This document shows, in pieces, positions 23,734-31,954 of a stretch of 64,000 nt of DNA. Each line of letters begins with the position of its first letter. The first letter of the stretch is position 1. Made by a program: the position numbers and the translations under genes. The notes beneath the pieces are model-generated. The model was not told the origin of the DNA and searched no databases. It saw nothing but the letters and a program-made list of their open reading frames with translations. Source of the stretch: Sinosporangium album (lineage in GTDB: Bacteria; Actinomycetota; Actinomycetes; Streptosporangiales; Streptosporangiaceae); the NCBI RefSeq assembly GCF_900100605.1, contig NZ_FNCN01000008.1:1-64000 (forward strand), given 5' to 3'.

Positions 23734-25292
23734 AGCCGGAATACCTCACCGCGCTCTCCGTGGTGTTCGACAACCCCGCCAAGGCCACGGCGCTTCTGGA
23801 GGACATGAACTACCCGCGCGACCGGGTGCCGCCCTGGGACACGACGTCGCGCGCGTGGTGGTCGCGGGTCGTGCGGGAGATCGACGACGGCATCACCGAG
23901 GGCGGTTTCGCCGTGCTGTTCTCCTATGCGAGCCGGCAGTATCCGGGCAACAGGCCGTTCCGTGAGGCGATGCTCGACTATCCGCAGAGCCCGGCGCCCG
24001 CGGCTGAGGCCGTACCGGGGCCGGGGTTCCCCCCTCCGCCTCCCCTGGGCTCCTCGGGGGCGGCGGCGCAGCAGCCTTCCCCTCCCCCCAAGGCCGACCT
24101 CGGCGGGCCCCAGGTCGCCCCGCACTCCGACGAGTGGCCCACGATCACGCTCATCGGCAGCGACCGCAGCGACGACTTCATCCGCGAGGTCCGCAGACAC
24201 GACCCCTCGGCGCAGCTCTGCTACGCCACGCAGGGGCAGGCGTGTGTCGCGCTCTCCTTTACCGGGGTTCGTGCCCAGGAGGTCGCCGACCAGGTCGGCG
24301 CGGAGGTGAACCGGTGGAACGAGGACACCGAGGGGGACCGGGGGAACGAGCGCGCGGACGTGGAGTACGCGGTCTACCCGTTCCGCCCCTACGCGCTGCG
24401 CGAGATCACGGTCTACGGGCCCGACGGGGAGGGCTTCCTGCTCCACGGCGTGCCGTCGACGACGCCGGTGCGCGACATCCCGTGGGCGGTGCTGCAGCGC
24501 TACGCCGACGACGCGGTGCGCGACCGGCGGGGGCGCTTCCTGCGCACCACGGTGGACCTGATCGAGCCCGACGGGACCGCGCGGCGGCTCAACCCCGACG
24601 AGACCCTGCACGCCGCCAGGGTGCCGGACGGGGCGCACCTGCGGATCCACCCCGAGGCGACGGCCGGGGCGCACCCGTCGTCCTACCGGGAGATGGTGCT
24701 GGGGGCGCAGCGGCAGATCGAACGCTACGCCGAGCGGAACAAGGACTGGTTCCGCATCGTCGAGATCCGGCACCGGGAGCTGCCCACCAGGTATCTCATC
24801 GAGTTCGACGCGGCGGGTTTCGCCCCGCCGGAAAGGATCGACGACACTCCCGCGGAGCTGCTGAAGCCGCACCCGGTCGACGTGCACCGCGTGTCCATCG
24901 AGCTGCTGCGGGAGTTCCCGGTGCGCCCGCCGTGGGTGGTGTGGCGGACACCGATCTTCCACCCCAACATCCTGCGCCTGCCGCCCGGCGACGCGCGGGC
25001 CGGAGCGGTGTGCCTCGGGGCGCTCATGGACGCCTACCGGCCCGACCTGGACCTCGGGGACCTGTGCCAGATGCTCGTCAACATCGCCGCCTACCGGAAT
25101 TACGAGGTGCTGCGGCCGGACGAGCTGGGCGGCGAAGGCTACCTCGACAAGGTGGCCGCGCAGTGGGCCCGCTCGCCCGAGGGGCAGCGGCAGATCGAGG
25201 AGCGCGGCGGCACTCCGCGCACCGACCTGACCGGAAGCGATCAACCCGATATCCGCCGCCGACCCTTGGAGATCAGTACATGGGACACGTGA
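23730..25292 (+). CDS. EAD1 - ubiquitin-like - E2 (UBC) fusion protein
   Basis: A 520-residue, three-part protein. Residues 1-85 are an EAD1 domain ('LSVVFDNPAKATALLEDMNY ... YPGNRPFREAM') closely like that of the CHAT protease. A Pro-rich linker and a segment with a small alpha/beta look follow to about 220. Residues 224-310 look like a ubiquitin-like beta-grasp ('EITVYGPDGEGFLLHGV', 'DETLHAARVPDGAHLRIHPE'). Residues 320-470 are an E2 fold with HPN (411-413) and catalytic Cys428 in 'GAVCLGALMDAY'. It should accept a tag from the E1-like enzyme, and the shared EAD1 should recruit the CHAT protease. The domain boundaries are read by eye. Confidence 0.8.
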   Translation: MKPEYLTALSVVFDNPAKATALLEDMNYPRDRVPPWDTTSRAWWSRVVREIDDGITEGGFAVLFSYASRQYPGNRPFREAMLDYPQSPAPAAEAVPGPGFPPPPPLGSSGAAAQQPSPPPKADLGGPQVAPHSDEWPTITLIGSDRSDDFIREVRRHDPSAQLCYATQGQACVALSFTGVRAQEVADQVGAEVNRWNEDTEGDRGNERADVEYAVYPFRPYALREITVYGPDGEGFLLHGVPSTTPVRDIPWAVLQRYADDAVRDRRGRFLRTTVDLIEPDGTARRLNPDETLHAARVPDGAHLRIHPEATAGAHPSSYREMVLGAQRQIERYAERNKDWFRIVEIRHRELPTRYLIEFDAAGFAPPERIDDTPAELLKPHPVDVHRVSIELLREFPVRPPWVVWRTPIFHPNILRLPPGDARAGAVCLGALMDAYRPDLDLGDLCQMLVNIAAYRNYEVLRPDELGGEGYLDKVAAQWARSPEGQRQIEERGGTPRTDLTGSDQPDIRRRPLEISTWDT

Positions 25293-25296
25293 ACCA

Positions 25297-26409
25297 ATGA
25301 TCGCGGAGATCGAGCTGTACAAGGGGAGGCGCCGGACCTACTACGGACGCCTCGTGCTGCAGCAGGTGCTGTTCGAAGCGCTCAACGACGCCCATCCGGG
25401 GCTTCTGCCCCGGGCCGAGGACGTGGAGAAATCGGAGCGGTCGGAGCGCCCGAGATTCGTCCTGCATTTCCACGACGCCGAGGACACCGGCCGCATCCCC
25501 GGTGAACCCGAGGTGACCAACGTCCGGGCGGACTTCGGCCACCTGGACCTGCGCGTGCTGGTGGGAGGCGCGGTCGTGCACGAGCGGCACTACTCGGTGA
25601 GCGAGCTACTGGGAGACGTCCTGGCGAAGCTGCTTTCGCGCATCGACCCGGACGAACGGGTGTGGGGGTTCGCGATCCGGCATCCCGCCCTCGGCGCGAT
25701 GGCCCGCTCGCGCCGGGCCCCGGAGGTGGAGGGCGCGGTCGACATCGACCTGAAGGAGACGAGGAACCTGCCGTTCACGGTCCAGCGGATCGAGGAGCGC
25801 CAGGACGCCGTCGATCCGGCGAGCCTGGGCATCTCCCCCGGCAGGCTCGGCCCGATCAACGTGATCATGTCGGAGGAGGTCTGCGATCTGCTGGCCGAAG
25901 GGCTGCCACTGTCGACGTCGATCGAAGAGGGCGGGTTCCTGCTGGGCAGGCTGAGCCCCGCCGCGGGCGCGCCCGACCGGCTCATGGTGGAGGTCACGCA
26001 CGTCACGCCCGCCGAGCGGTCCGGCGCCTCGGCCACGCATTTCACCTTCACCGGCGACTCGTTCACCGCGGTCAACAGGCTGATCGTGGAGCGCGGCCAG
26101 GGCGAGGACCTGGTGGGGTGGTACCACACGCACCTGTTCTCCGCGGCCGTCGCGATGAGCACCGGAACGGGACTGTCGGGCACCGACGTGGACCTGCATT
26201 TCGCGACCTTCAGGCGGCCCGGACAGGTGGCGGGCCTCATCAACCTTCACGAAGACACCCGGCTGGTCAGGTTCTACGGGCGGGTAGGCGACCGGATGGC
26301 GGAATGCGGGGTGTGGAGCCGCGATGAGCGCGGTCGATACAGCATGCGACGTGATGCTCTGGGCCGTCACCGAGGCGGCGACCCGCCGCGACGCGCCGGG
26401 ACACGGTGA
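25297..26409 (+). CDS. JAB/JAMM-type metallo-deubiquitinase-like peptidase
   Basis: A 370-residue protein. The N-terminal ~160 residues are an unassigned domain. The C-terminal half is a JAB domain with Glu210/211 ('SIEEGGFLLGRL'), H277-T-H279 ('VGWYHTHLF') and S294-x2-D297 ('LSGTDVDLHF'). The gap between HxH and SxxD is 14 residues rather than the usual seven, so the active-site loop is enlarged. It should cut ubiquitin-like tags or precursors using zinc. It starts 4 bp after the E2 fusion. Its last 28 residues overlap the next gene and look poorly constrained. Confidence 0.83.
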   Translation: MIAEIELYKGRRRTYYGRLVLQQVLFEALNDAHPGLLPRAEDVEKSERSERPRFVLHFHDAEDTGRIPGEPEVTNVRADFGHLDLRVLVGGAVVHERHYSVSELLGDVLAKLLSRIDPDERVWGFAIRHPALGAMARSRRAPEVEGAVDIDLKETRNLPFTVQRIEERQDAVDPASLGISPGRLGPINVIMSEEVCDLLAEGLPLSTSIEEGGFLLGRLSPAAGAPDRLMVEVTHVTPAERSGASATHFTFTGDSFTAVNRLIVERGQGEDLVGWYHTHLFSAAVAMSTGTGLSGTDVDLHFATFRRPGQVAGLINLHEDTRLVRFYGRVGDRMAECGVWSRDERGRYSMRRDALGRHRGGDPPRRAGTR

Positions 26410-27226
26410 CCTGTCCGGGGCCGCCGACCTGGCCGACCCGCCCGAGGAGCTACGCGTGTCGCTCGGCCGGCTGGCCGCCGTCACCGCGGCGCGGCTGCGC
26501 CTCGGCCCGCCTCCGCTGGGCGACGGGCCGGGCGGCGCGGTCGGGCCCGGCGCGGCGCTGCTGGCCGCGGCCGTCGGCGCGCGCCACCACTTGGCGGCCT
26601 CTGTCGACGTGCTGAACGCGGCCCGGCTGCCGACGGCCGCCGACGGCGCGGCGGAGGCCGGTGGCTGGGAGCTGGCCGTACGGCACGGCGTCGCCGAGGC
26701 GGCTCTCGCCGTACCCGACCTGGACCCCGACCTCGCGGACCTGCTGCGCGACTGCTCTCCGCTGACGGCCCTGCTGGACCATCCGACGCCCGAGGGGGAA
26801 CGGGAGGCGGAGCTGCTGCTCACCCGCAGGCTGCTGCACCATCCGGACGGGTGGCGGCTGGCGGCGCTGGCGTTGGCCGAGCCGCCCGCCGGGGCCGCTC
26901 AGGCCGTGTGGCGGTCGGGCCTGCTGTCGCGGTGCCGCCGGGTCAACCTGGCGTTCGTGCTGGACGTCTATGAGATGGGACTGTCGCTGTTCGCCGCCGA
27001 GCACCGGCGGCGGCTGCGGGCCGCGCGGCGGCTTCTGTCCGGCGCAGGCCGGGGTCGCGCGGTGGACCCCGACGCCGTAGCGGGGACGGCGCTGTGGTGG
27101 CGGGCCCTGGCGGAGATCGGGAAGACCAACCCCCGCGCGATCGGGCGCAGGCGGTGGATCACCGCCGAGCACGCCCAGGGGATCGAGCTGTACCGCGCAC
27201 TTCGACGCTGGGAGGCGGCCTCGTGA
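26324..27226 (+). CDS. Helical protein of unknown function in the tagging operon
   Basis: A 300-residue Ala/Leu/Arg-rich, probably all-helical protein that overlaps the JAMM gene by 86 bp and is coupled to the AAA gene by a GTGA overlap. The C-terminal part 'RAIGRRRWITAEHAQGIELY' is the best-structured sequence. GGAG seven bases before ATG 26324 supports the start despite the long overlap. I recognise no motif. Its fixed place between the JAMM peptidase and the AAA ATPase suggests a scaffold or substrate adaptor joining the two modules. Confidence 0.6.
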   Translation: MSAVDTACDVMLWAVTEAATRRDAPGHGDLSGAADLADPPEELRVSLGRLAAVTAARLRLGPPPLGDGPGGAVGPGAALLAAAVGARHHLAASVDVLNAARLPTAADGAAEAGGWELAVRHGVAEAALAVPDLDPDLADLLRDCSPLTALLDHPTPEGEREAELLLTRRLLHHPDGWRLAALALAEPPAGAAQAVWRSGLLSRCRRVNLAFVLDVYEMGLSLFAAEHRRRLRAARRLLSGAGRGRAVDPDAVAGTALWWRALAEIGKTNPRAIGRRRWITAEHAQGIELYRALRRWEAAS

Positions 27227-29073
27227 TTCCACTCCGCGTGGTCTATACGGCCGAACGGAACCGCCGGGACCTGGCCGCGAGCTCGCGTGAGACCATGCTC
27301 GCGGCGGCGCTGCACGTGTCGGGATGCGTCCTGCTGGAGCCGCTGCGCTCCGGCTGGCGCCAGTTGCCGATGTCGGCGTTCCGCCTGACGTTCATTCCGG
27401 TCGACCAGGTGGGCCCCGGCACTCCGCTGTATGCCGCCGACGGGTCTCCGGCGTCGGTGGGGGCCGGGTTCGGGCAGGTGGGCGACCTGACCGAGCCGGA
27501 CCCGTCGCAGCGGCCGGTCGGCATCACCGACGAGGCGGCCACCCGCCTGGCCTACGAGCCGGAGATCGCCGAGGTGGCCTCGCTGCTGCGCGCGGACCTG
27601 TCGGTGCTGGTGGTGTCGGACAAGATCGTCGTGCCGTACCTCGCCGAGCACATCGTGCGGCGCGCGGGCCGCGAGGCGCTGATCGTGGACGCCTCCGGCG
27701 ATGACGACGACGAGGAGGACGGCGGGCCGCTGTCGGGCCTGCCGGCGGCCGGTTCGACGCGGCAGCGGCAGATGGCGCGGCTGCGCACACTCATCCGGGC
27801 CGCCAAGCCCGGACATGTCATCGTCATTCCGCATCTGGACCTGCTGGCGGGCGGAGCGGATTCGGGGCTGTCCGCGGAGGCCCGCGAGGTGACCGAGCTG
27901 CTGTACGCCTCGGCCGACCGGGTGGTGCTGGCGTTCGCCGACCTGTCGCTGCGGGTGCCCGAGGTGCTGGCGGCCCGGTTGAGCCGGAGGCTGGCGCTGG
28001 AGGGCAGCCCGCGCACGGTGTGCTTCCCCGGCGGCGGCGAGGCCCCGCTGGAGCGGGCGCTGGTCACCGAACAGGAGGCCATGCGGTTCGCCGGGCTGGA
28101 GTCCGCCGACTTCTACAAGCACGTGGCGGGCCTGAACCCGGTACGGCTGCGCCAGGCGATGCGCTACGCGATGCAGGTCCACGAGGGCAACCCGAACCCG
28201 CGCGTGGAGGACCTGCGGGACACGATCCGCTCGTTCAAGACCCACCTGGTCACCAACTTCGAGATCCCCAAGATCACGTTCGCCGACATCGGCGGCTACG
28301 ACCAGGTGAAGGCGGAGCTGCAGGAGGCGCTGCACGTGATGGAGGCGTCGCAGTTCCTGCCCGAGGCCGACCGGCAGCTCAAGGGCGAGATCGTGCCGCG
28401 GGGGTTCATCTTCCACGGCCCGGCGGGCACCGGGAAGACCCTGCTCGCCAAGGCCATCGCCAACGAGATGAATGGCACGATCCAGGTCGTGTCCGGCCCC
28501 GAGGTCACCAGCAAGTGGGTGGGGGAAGGCGAGGGCAAGGTGCGCGAACTGTTCGCCGAGGCCCGCAGGAACGCCCCCTCGGTGATCGTGTTCGACGAGT
28601 TCGACTCCATCGCCGCCCGCAGGTCGAGCTGGGAGGACGGCGGAAGCCGGGCCGCCAACGCGATGGTCGCGCAGATCCTCACCGAGATGGACGGCTTCCG
28701 GCCCGACGTGCCGATGCTCGTCATCGGCACGACCAACCGCATCGACATCATCGACCCGGCGCTGCTGCGCCCCAGCCGGTTCCGCAGCTTCCACATCGAC
28801 CTGCCCGACGTCGAGGGGCGGCGGGCCATCGTCCACGTGCATGCCCGCCGCTACCACATCGAGGTGGGCGAACTCCTCGAACCCATTGCGAAAGCGACAG
28901 AAGGCTGGAACGGCGACCAGATCGCCTCCATCTTCCGCGGGGTGTACATCGCCAAGTGGCTCCGCCGCGAAAGCCTGGACGCCCCCGAAGAGCTGGCCAC
29001 GCGCATCGGCGCGATCATCGGCGGCATCCAGAAGGCTGCCCAGGACATGCGCGTCAGCCAGGAAGGACAGTAA
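27223..29073 (+). CDS. FtsH/Cdc48-like AAA+ ATPase
   Basis: A 616-residue AAA+ protein. The first ~350 residues are system-specific, including an acidic 'DDDDEEDGG' stretch. The ATPase core follows with Walker A GPAGTGKT near 399-406, the pore-type 'KWVGEGEGKVRELF', Walker B VIVFDEFD near 453-460, and the arginine-finger region 'PALLRPSRF'. There is no FtsH protease HEXXH, so it would unfold or remodel rather than degrade. It starts at GTG 27223 overlapping the previous stop, and its TAA overlaps the MoxR ATG. It corresponds to the 'FtsH' member of ternary conflict systems. Confidence 0.87.
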   Translation: MIPLRVVYTAERNRRDLAASSRETMLAAALHVSGCVLLEPLRSGWRQLPMSAFRLTFIPVDQVGPGTPLYAADGSPASVGAGFGQVGDLTEPDPSQRPVGITDEAATRLAYEPEIAEVASLLRADLSVLVVSDKIVVPYLAEHIVRRAGREALIVDASGDDDDEEDGGPLSGLPAAGSTRQRQMARLRTLIRAAKPGHVIVIPHLDLLAGGADSGLSAEAREVTELLYASADRVVLAFADLSLRVPEVLAARLSRRLALEGSPRTVCFPGGGEAPLERALVTEQEAMRFAGLESADFYKHVAGLNPVRLRQAMRYAMQVHEGNPNPRVEDLRDTIRSFKTHLVTNFEIPKITFADIGGYDQVKAELQEALHVMEASQFLPEADRQLKGEIVPRGFIFHGPAGTGKTLLAKAIANEMNGTIQVVSGPEVTSKWVGEGEGKVRELFAEARRNAPSVIVFDEFDSIAARRSSWEDGGSRAANAMVAQILTEMDGFRPDVPMLVIGTTNRIDIIDPALLRPSRFRSFHIDLPDVEGRRAIVHVHARRYHIEVGELLEPIAKATEGWNGDQIASIFRGVYIAKWLRRESLDAPEELATRIGAIIGGIQKAAQDMRVSQEGQ

Positions 29074-30236
29074 TGGCCTGGGAACAGCACACGCTGCAGA
29101 TCATCCGGCGGCTGCGGACGGTCCACCAGGAGATCAGCGCGGACTACGTCGAGCGCGACCTGGTCGTCGAACTCCTGCAGCTCGCCGCGGTCACCCGCGA
29201 GCACCTGCTGCTGCTGGGCCCGCCCGGCACGGCCAAGACCGACCTCGTGGAGCGGTTCTGCCTCGGCCTCGGGGCGCGGCGGTACCGCTACCTGCTGACC
29301 CGCTTCACCGAGCCGTCGGAGATCTTCGGGCCGCTCGACTTCGCGAGATTCCAGCAGGGCGAGTACCACATCCAGACCTCCGGCATGCTGCCGGAAGCCG
29401 AGATCGCCTTCCTCGACGAGGTGTTCCAGGGCAGCAGCGCGATCCTCAACACGCTGCTCACGCTGCTCAACGAGCGCCGCTTCCACAACGGCCCCCACAC
29501 CCAGCACGCGCCCCTGATCAGCGTGTTCGGCGCGAGCGCCGAACTGCCGGAGGACCCCGCCCTGAGCGCCTTCGCCGACCGCTTCCTGATCCGCGCCAGA
29601 GTCGAGCCCGTCGGCGAGAGCCACCTGCCCGACCTGCTGGAGGCGGGCTGGGGCCGGGAGCGCGACCGGCTGTCCTCCCGGAACGGCGCCGCCCCCACCC
29701 CGCTGGTCGACACCGCCGAACTGGCCCAGCTGACCGGCAGGCTCGGCCGCGTGGACCTCGACGTCATCCGGCCGCTGTACGAGGAGCTGATCCGCGAGCT
29801 GCGCGGCCAGGGGGTGGCGCTGTCGGACCGCCGCCTGGTGCGGGGGCTCAAACTGGTCGCCGGAGCGGCCCTGCTGAGCGAAAGGGACGTGGCGGCGGCC
29901 GAGGACCTGTGGCCGATCGCCCACGCGTGGGCCGACCCCGCCGACGCCGACCTGGTCGCCGACATCGTGGCGGAACGCTCCTCCTCCGGGGAGGCGGCCC
30001 GCGAGCGGAGCAGGCCGACCAGCGAGATCGTGGCCGAGGCGCGTTTCGAGGCCGAACGGGTCAGCGCGCCCTCCTACGACGTGACCCGGGGGTCGATCGA
30101 CGCCACGCTGCGGACCTTGAGCAGGCTCCGGCGCGAACTGCTCACCGGCCCCCAGGACCCCCCGCGCCGGGCAGGGACCGACGAGGTCGACCAGTTGATC
30201 GACTACGTGATGAGCCACTACCAGAACATCAGCTAG
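29073..30236 (+). CDS. MoxR/RavA-type AAA+ ATPase
   Basis: A 387-residue MoxR-family ATPase. Walker A is GPPGTAKT (49-56), followed by 'LLTRFTEPSEIFGPLDF' and Walker B-type 'AEIAFLDEVFQGSSAILNTL', which are MoxR hallmarks. MoxR proteins act as chaperone-like ATPases with von Willebrand factor A partners. A vWA-like domain is present at the end of this operon. The TAATG overlap with the upstream AAA gene shows tight coupling. The last 100 residues are helical with no assigned domain. Confidence 0.9.
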   Translation: MAWEQHTLQIIRRLRTVHQEISADYVERDLVVELLQLAAVTREHLLLLGPPGTAKTDLVERFCLGLGARRYRYLLTRFTEPSEIFGPLDFARFQQGEYHIQTSGMLPEAEIAFLDEVFQGSSAILNTLLTLLNERRFHNGPHTQHAPLISVFGASAELPEDPALSAFADRFLIRARVEPVGESHLPDLLEAGWGRERDRLSSRNGAAPTPLVDTAELAQLTGRLGRVDLDVIRPLYEELIRELRGQGVALSDRRLVRGLKLVAGAALLSERDVAAAEDLWPIAHAWADPADADLVADIVAERSSSGEAARERSRPTSEIVAEARFEAERVSAPSYDVTRGSIDATLRTLSRLRRELLTGPQDPPRRAGTDEVDQLIDYVMSHYQNIS

Positions 30237-30255
30237 TCCCGCAGAGGGAGAGGCC

Positions 30256-31047
30256 ATGTGCAATCCACGTCGCATCCGGATCCGGGCGACACGCACCATC
30301 GCCGAGCGGTGGAGCGCGGAGATCCGGCGTACGGCACGCGTGCGCGGCAGCGTCACCGGAACGGCGCGCATGTCGCAGCCGCTCGCCTCGATGCTGCCCG
30401 ACGCGCCGAGACGTGCCTTCGAGCTGGTCGTGGCGCGCCACCCCGAGTGGCGGCAGGTGGGCGACTGCCACCTCGCCGACGTACCGGGCGGGCGGATCGC
30501 CTACTGGCCGGACACGGGAGAGCTGGAGATCAGCGTGGAGCTGTCCACCGAGATCGAGGCGGAAGGGGAAGGTGTCGTCACCATCGGCGGCGAGGTGCGG
30601 GAGGACGCCACGGCCGAAGCCGAGGCGTTCTACTACTCCGACGGCTACAGCGGGCGGACCCGGTCGGCGGCCAGGCGCCAGGCGCGGCAGGCCGCCGAGG
30701 CCGAGGCCGACCAACGGGCGGCCGAGCTGGCCGCGACCCGGGCCGCCGTGGCCGGGGAGCTGGCGCGGGCCGCGGGCGAGGGGGGCGAGGAAGCGGTCGA
30801 GGCCGCCCGGGCCGACGCCGAACGCCGCCTCGACCGGCAGCGCGCCCGCGTGGCCGACGACCTGAACCGGCAGGCCGAGGAACAGCTCGACGATCTGCAC
30901 CGCCGTACGCTGCGGGTCGTCTTCGCCACGGTCGCCGAAGGCTACCGGGCCGCCACGATCGCCTACGCCCGCGCCAACGGCGCGGAGAACATCAGGGAGA
31001 GCGACGAGGGCGGCGTCATCGAGATCCAGTTCGAGATGGAGGCGTGA
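30256..31047 (+). CDS. Ternary-system accessory protein with coiled coil
   Basis: A 263-residue protein, start supported by GGGAGAGG before ATG 30256. A conserved N-terminal half ('HPEWRQVGDCHLADVPGGRI', 'GELEISVELSTEIEA') is followed by an Ala/Arg/Glu-rich coiled coil (about 140-235) and a C-terminal 'ENIRESDEGGVIEIQFEME'. Its position after FtsH- and MoxR-type ATPases fits the 'FtsH ternary system X-domain' proteins, which have no known enzymatic role. It is probably a structural or substrate-binding part of the ATPase assembly. Confidence 0.6.
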   Translation: MCNPRRIRIRATRTIAERWSAEIRRTARVRGSVTGTARMSQPLASMLPDAPRRAFELVVARHPEWRQVGDCHLADVPGGRIAYWPDTGELEISVELSTEIEAEGEGVVTIGGEVREDATAEAEAFYYSDGYSGRTRSAARRQARQAAEAEADQRAAELAATRAAVAGELARAAGEGGEEAVEAARADAERRLDRQRARVADDLNRQAEEQLDDLHRRTLRVVFATVAEGYRAATIAYARANGAENIRESDEGGVIEIQFEMEA

Positions 31048-31052
31048 AGGCC

Positions 31053-31316
31053 ATGCGGTTCCGAGTCACCCTCCGCGTCGACCCCGAGACCGGGGAGACG
31101 CAGGTGCAGGTGGACGACATCAGCGTGGGGCGGCGGCTCGCCGACCACGACGCCAGGCACGAGGAACTCGCCCAGGAGTTCCTCGACGTCCTCGACCCGC
31201 AGGCCGACCTCGACGAGATCAGGAGGGCGGCCCCGCTGCTGCCCGCCGCCGCGCCGGGGCCGGAGGAGGAGGCCGCGCGGACGCGCCGCGCCGAAGAGCT
31301 CGGAGGTGCCTCGTAG
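31053..31316 (+). CDS. Small ternary-system accessory protein
   Basis: An 87-residue protein beginning MRFRVTLRVDPETGETQVQV, which reads as a beta hairpin, with a helical acidic tail ending 'ARTRRAEELGGAS'. Its first line resembles the C-terminal strand region of the preceding protein. It lies 5 bp downstream of that gene and its stop TAG overlaps the apparent beginning of the TPR-like frame. The function is unknown; it is likely a subunit of the same complex. Confidence 0.55.
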   Translation: MRFRVTLRVDPETGETQVQVDDISVGRRLADHDARHEELAQEFLDVLDPQADLDEIRRAAPLLPAAAPGPEEEAARTRRAEELGGAS

Positions 31317-31954
31317 CCGGGTCGATCGAGCTGTACAACCGGGCCGCGGACTGCTTCGAGCGGTCGGGGTTCCCCCTTGACGCCGCCCGGTGCCGCGCCG
31401 CCGCCGGCCTGCCGCTGGCCGCGGCCGAACTCTACTTTCGCGGAGGAGATGTCATGGAGGCCGCGCGCTGCTACCGGCTCGCGGGCCGACCCGCCGAGGC
31501 CGAGTCCTGCTATCTGCGGGCAGGCCGCGTCGGGGAGGCCGCCGCCTGCTGGGAGGAGCGCGGCGACCTGCTGCGGGCCGCGCTGGTGCTCGCGGTGCAC
31601 GGAGAGCAGGAGCATGTACGGCAGGCCGCGGTGCTGGCGACCGCGGCCCGCACCAGGGACGACAACCAGCGCCTACGACGCGACATCGTGCTCGCCCTGT
31701 GCGGGGACCGGCTGGGCACGGGCGGGCGGCGCCTGCCCGCACTCCTCACCGACCTCGAACGGGACCTGCCCGACACGCACGGCAGAGCCGTACTCGTCGA
31801 GTGGGCGGTGCTGGCGGCGGACACGCTCGGCAGGCACGACCTGTCGGCCGCGCTGCACGCGGCGGCCCACCGCGGCGGCGACCGGGGGGCGGCGACCCGG
31901 TGGCGCGCCTGGGCCGAGCGCACGCTCGGCGGCTCGGCGGGGATCCCGCACTGA
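31313..31954 (+). CDS. TPR-like repeat protein without a canonical start codon
   Basis: The frame is coding by composition and repeats: 'AARCRAAAG', 'EAARCYRLAGRPAEAESCYL' and 'EAAACWEERGDLL' are short TPR/SEL1-like helical repeats. The earliest ATG (31454) would cut off the first repeats. No ATG, GTG or TTG occurs in frame back to 31053. A strong ribosome binding site GGAGGTG (31302-31308) precedes GTA at 31313, one base change from GTG, so either a rare start, a mutation or a sequencing error is likely. The product, about 213 residues, ends where the next gene's ATG overlaps (TGATG). Confidence 0.6.
   Translation, partial: VAGSIELYNRAADCFERSGFPLDAARCRAAAGLPLAAAELYFRGGDVMEAARCYRLAGRPAEAESCYLRAGRVGEAAACWEERGDLLRAALVLAVHGEQEHVRQAAVLATAARTRDDNQRLRRDIVLALCGDRLGTGGRRLPALLTDLERDLPDTHGRAVLVEWAVLAADTLGRHDLSAALHAAAHRGGDRGAATRWRAWAERTLGGSAGIPH

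Noticed and set aside
27223-29073. Calling the AAA protein a true FtsH protease
   Set aside because: It has no membrane helices and no HEXXH protease domain; only the ATPase core is FtsH/Cdc48-like.
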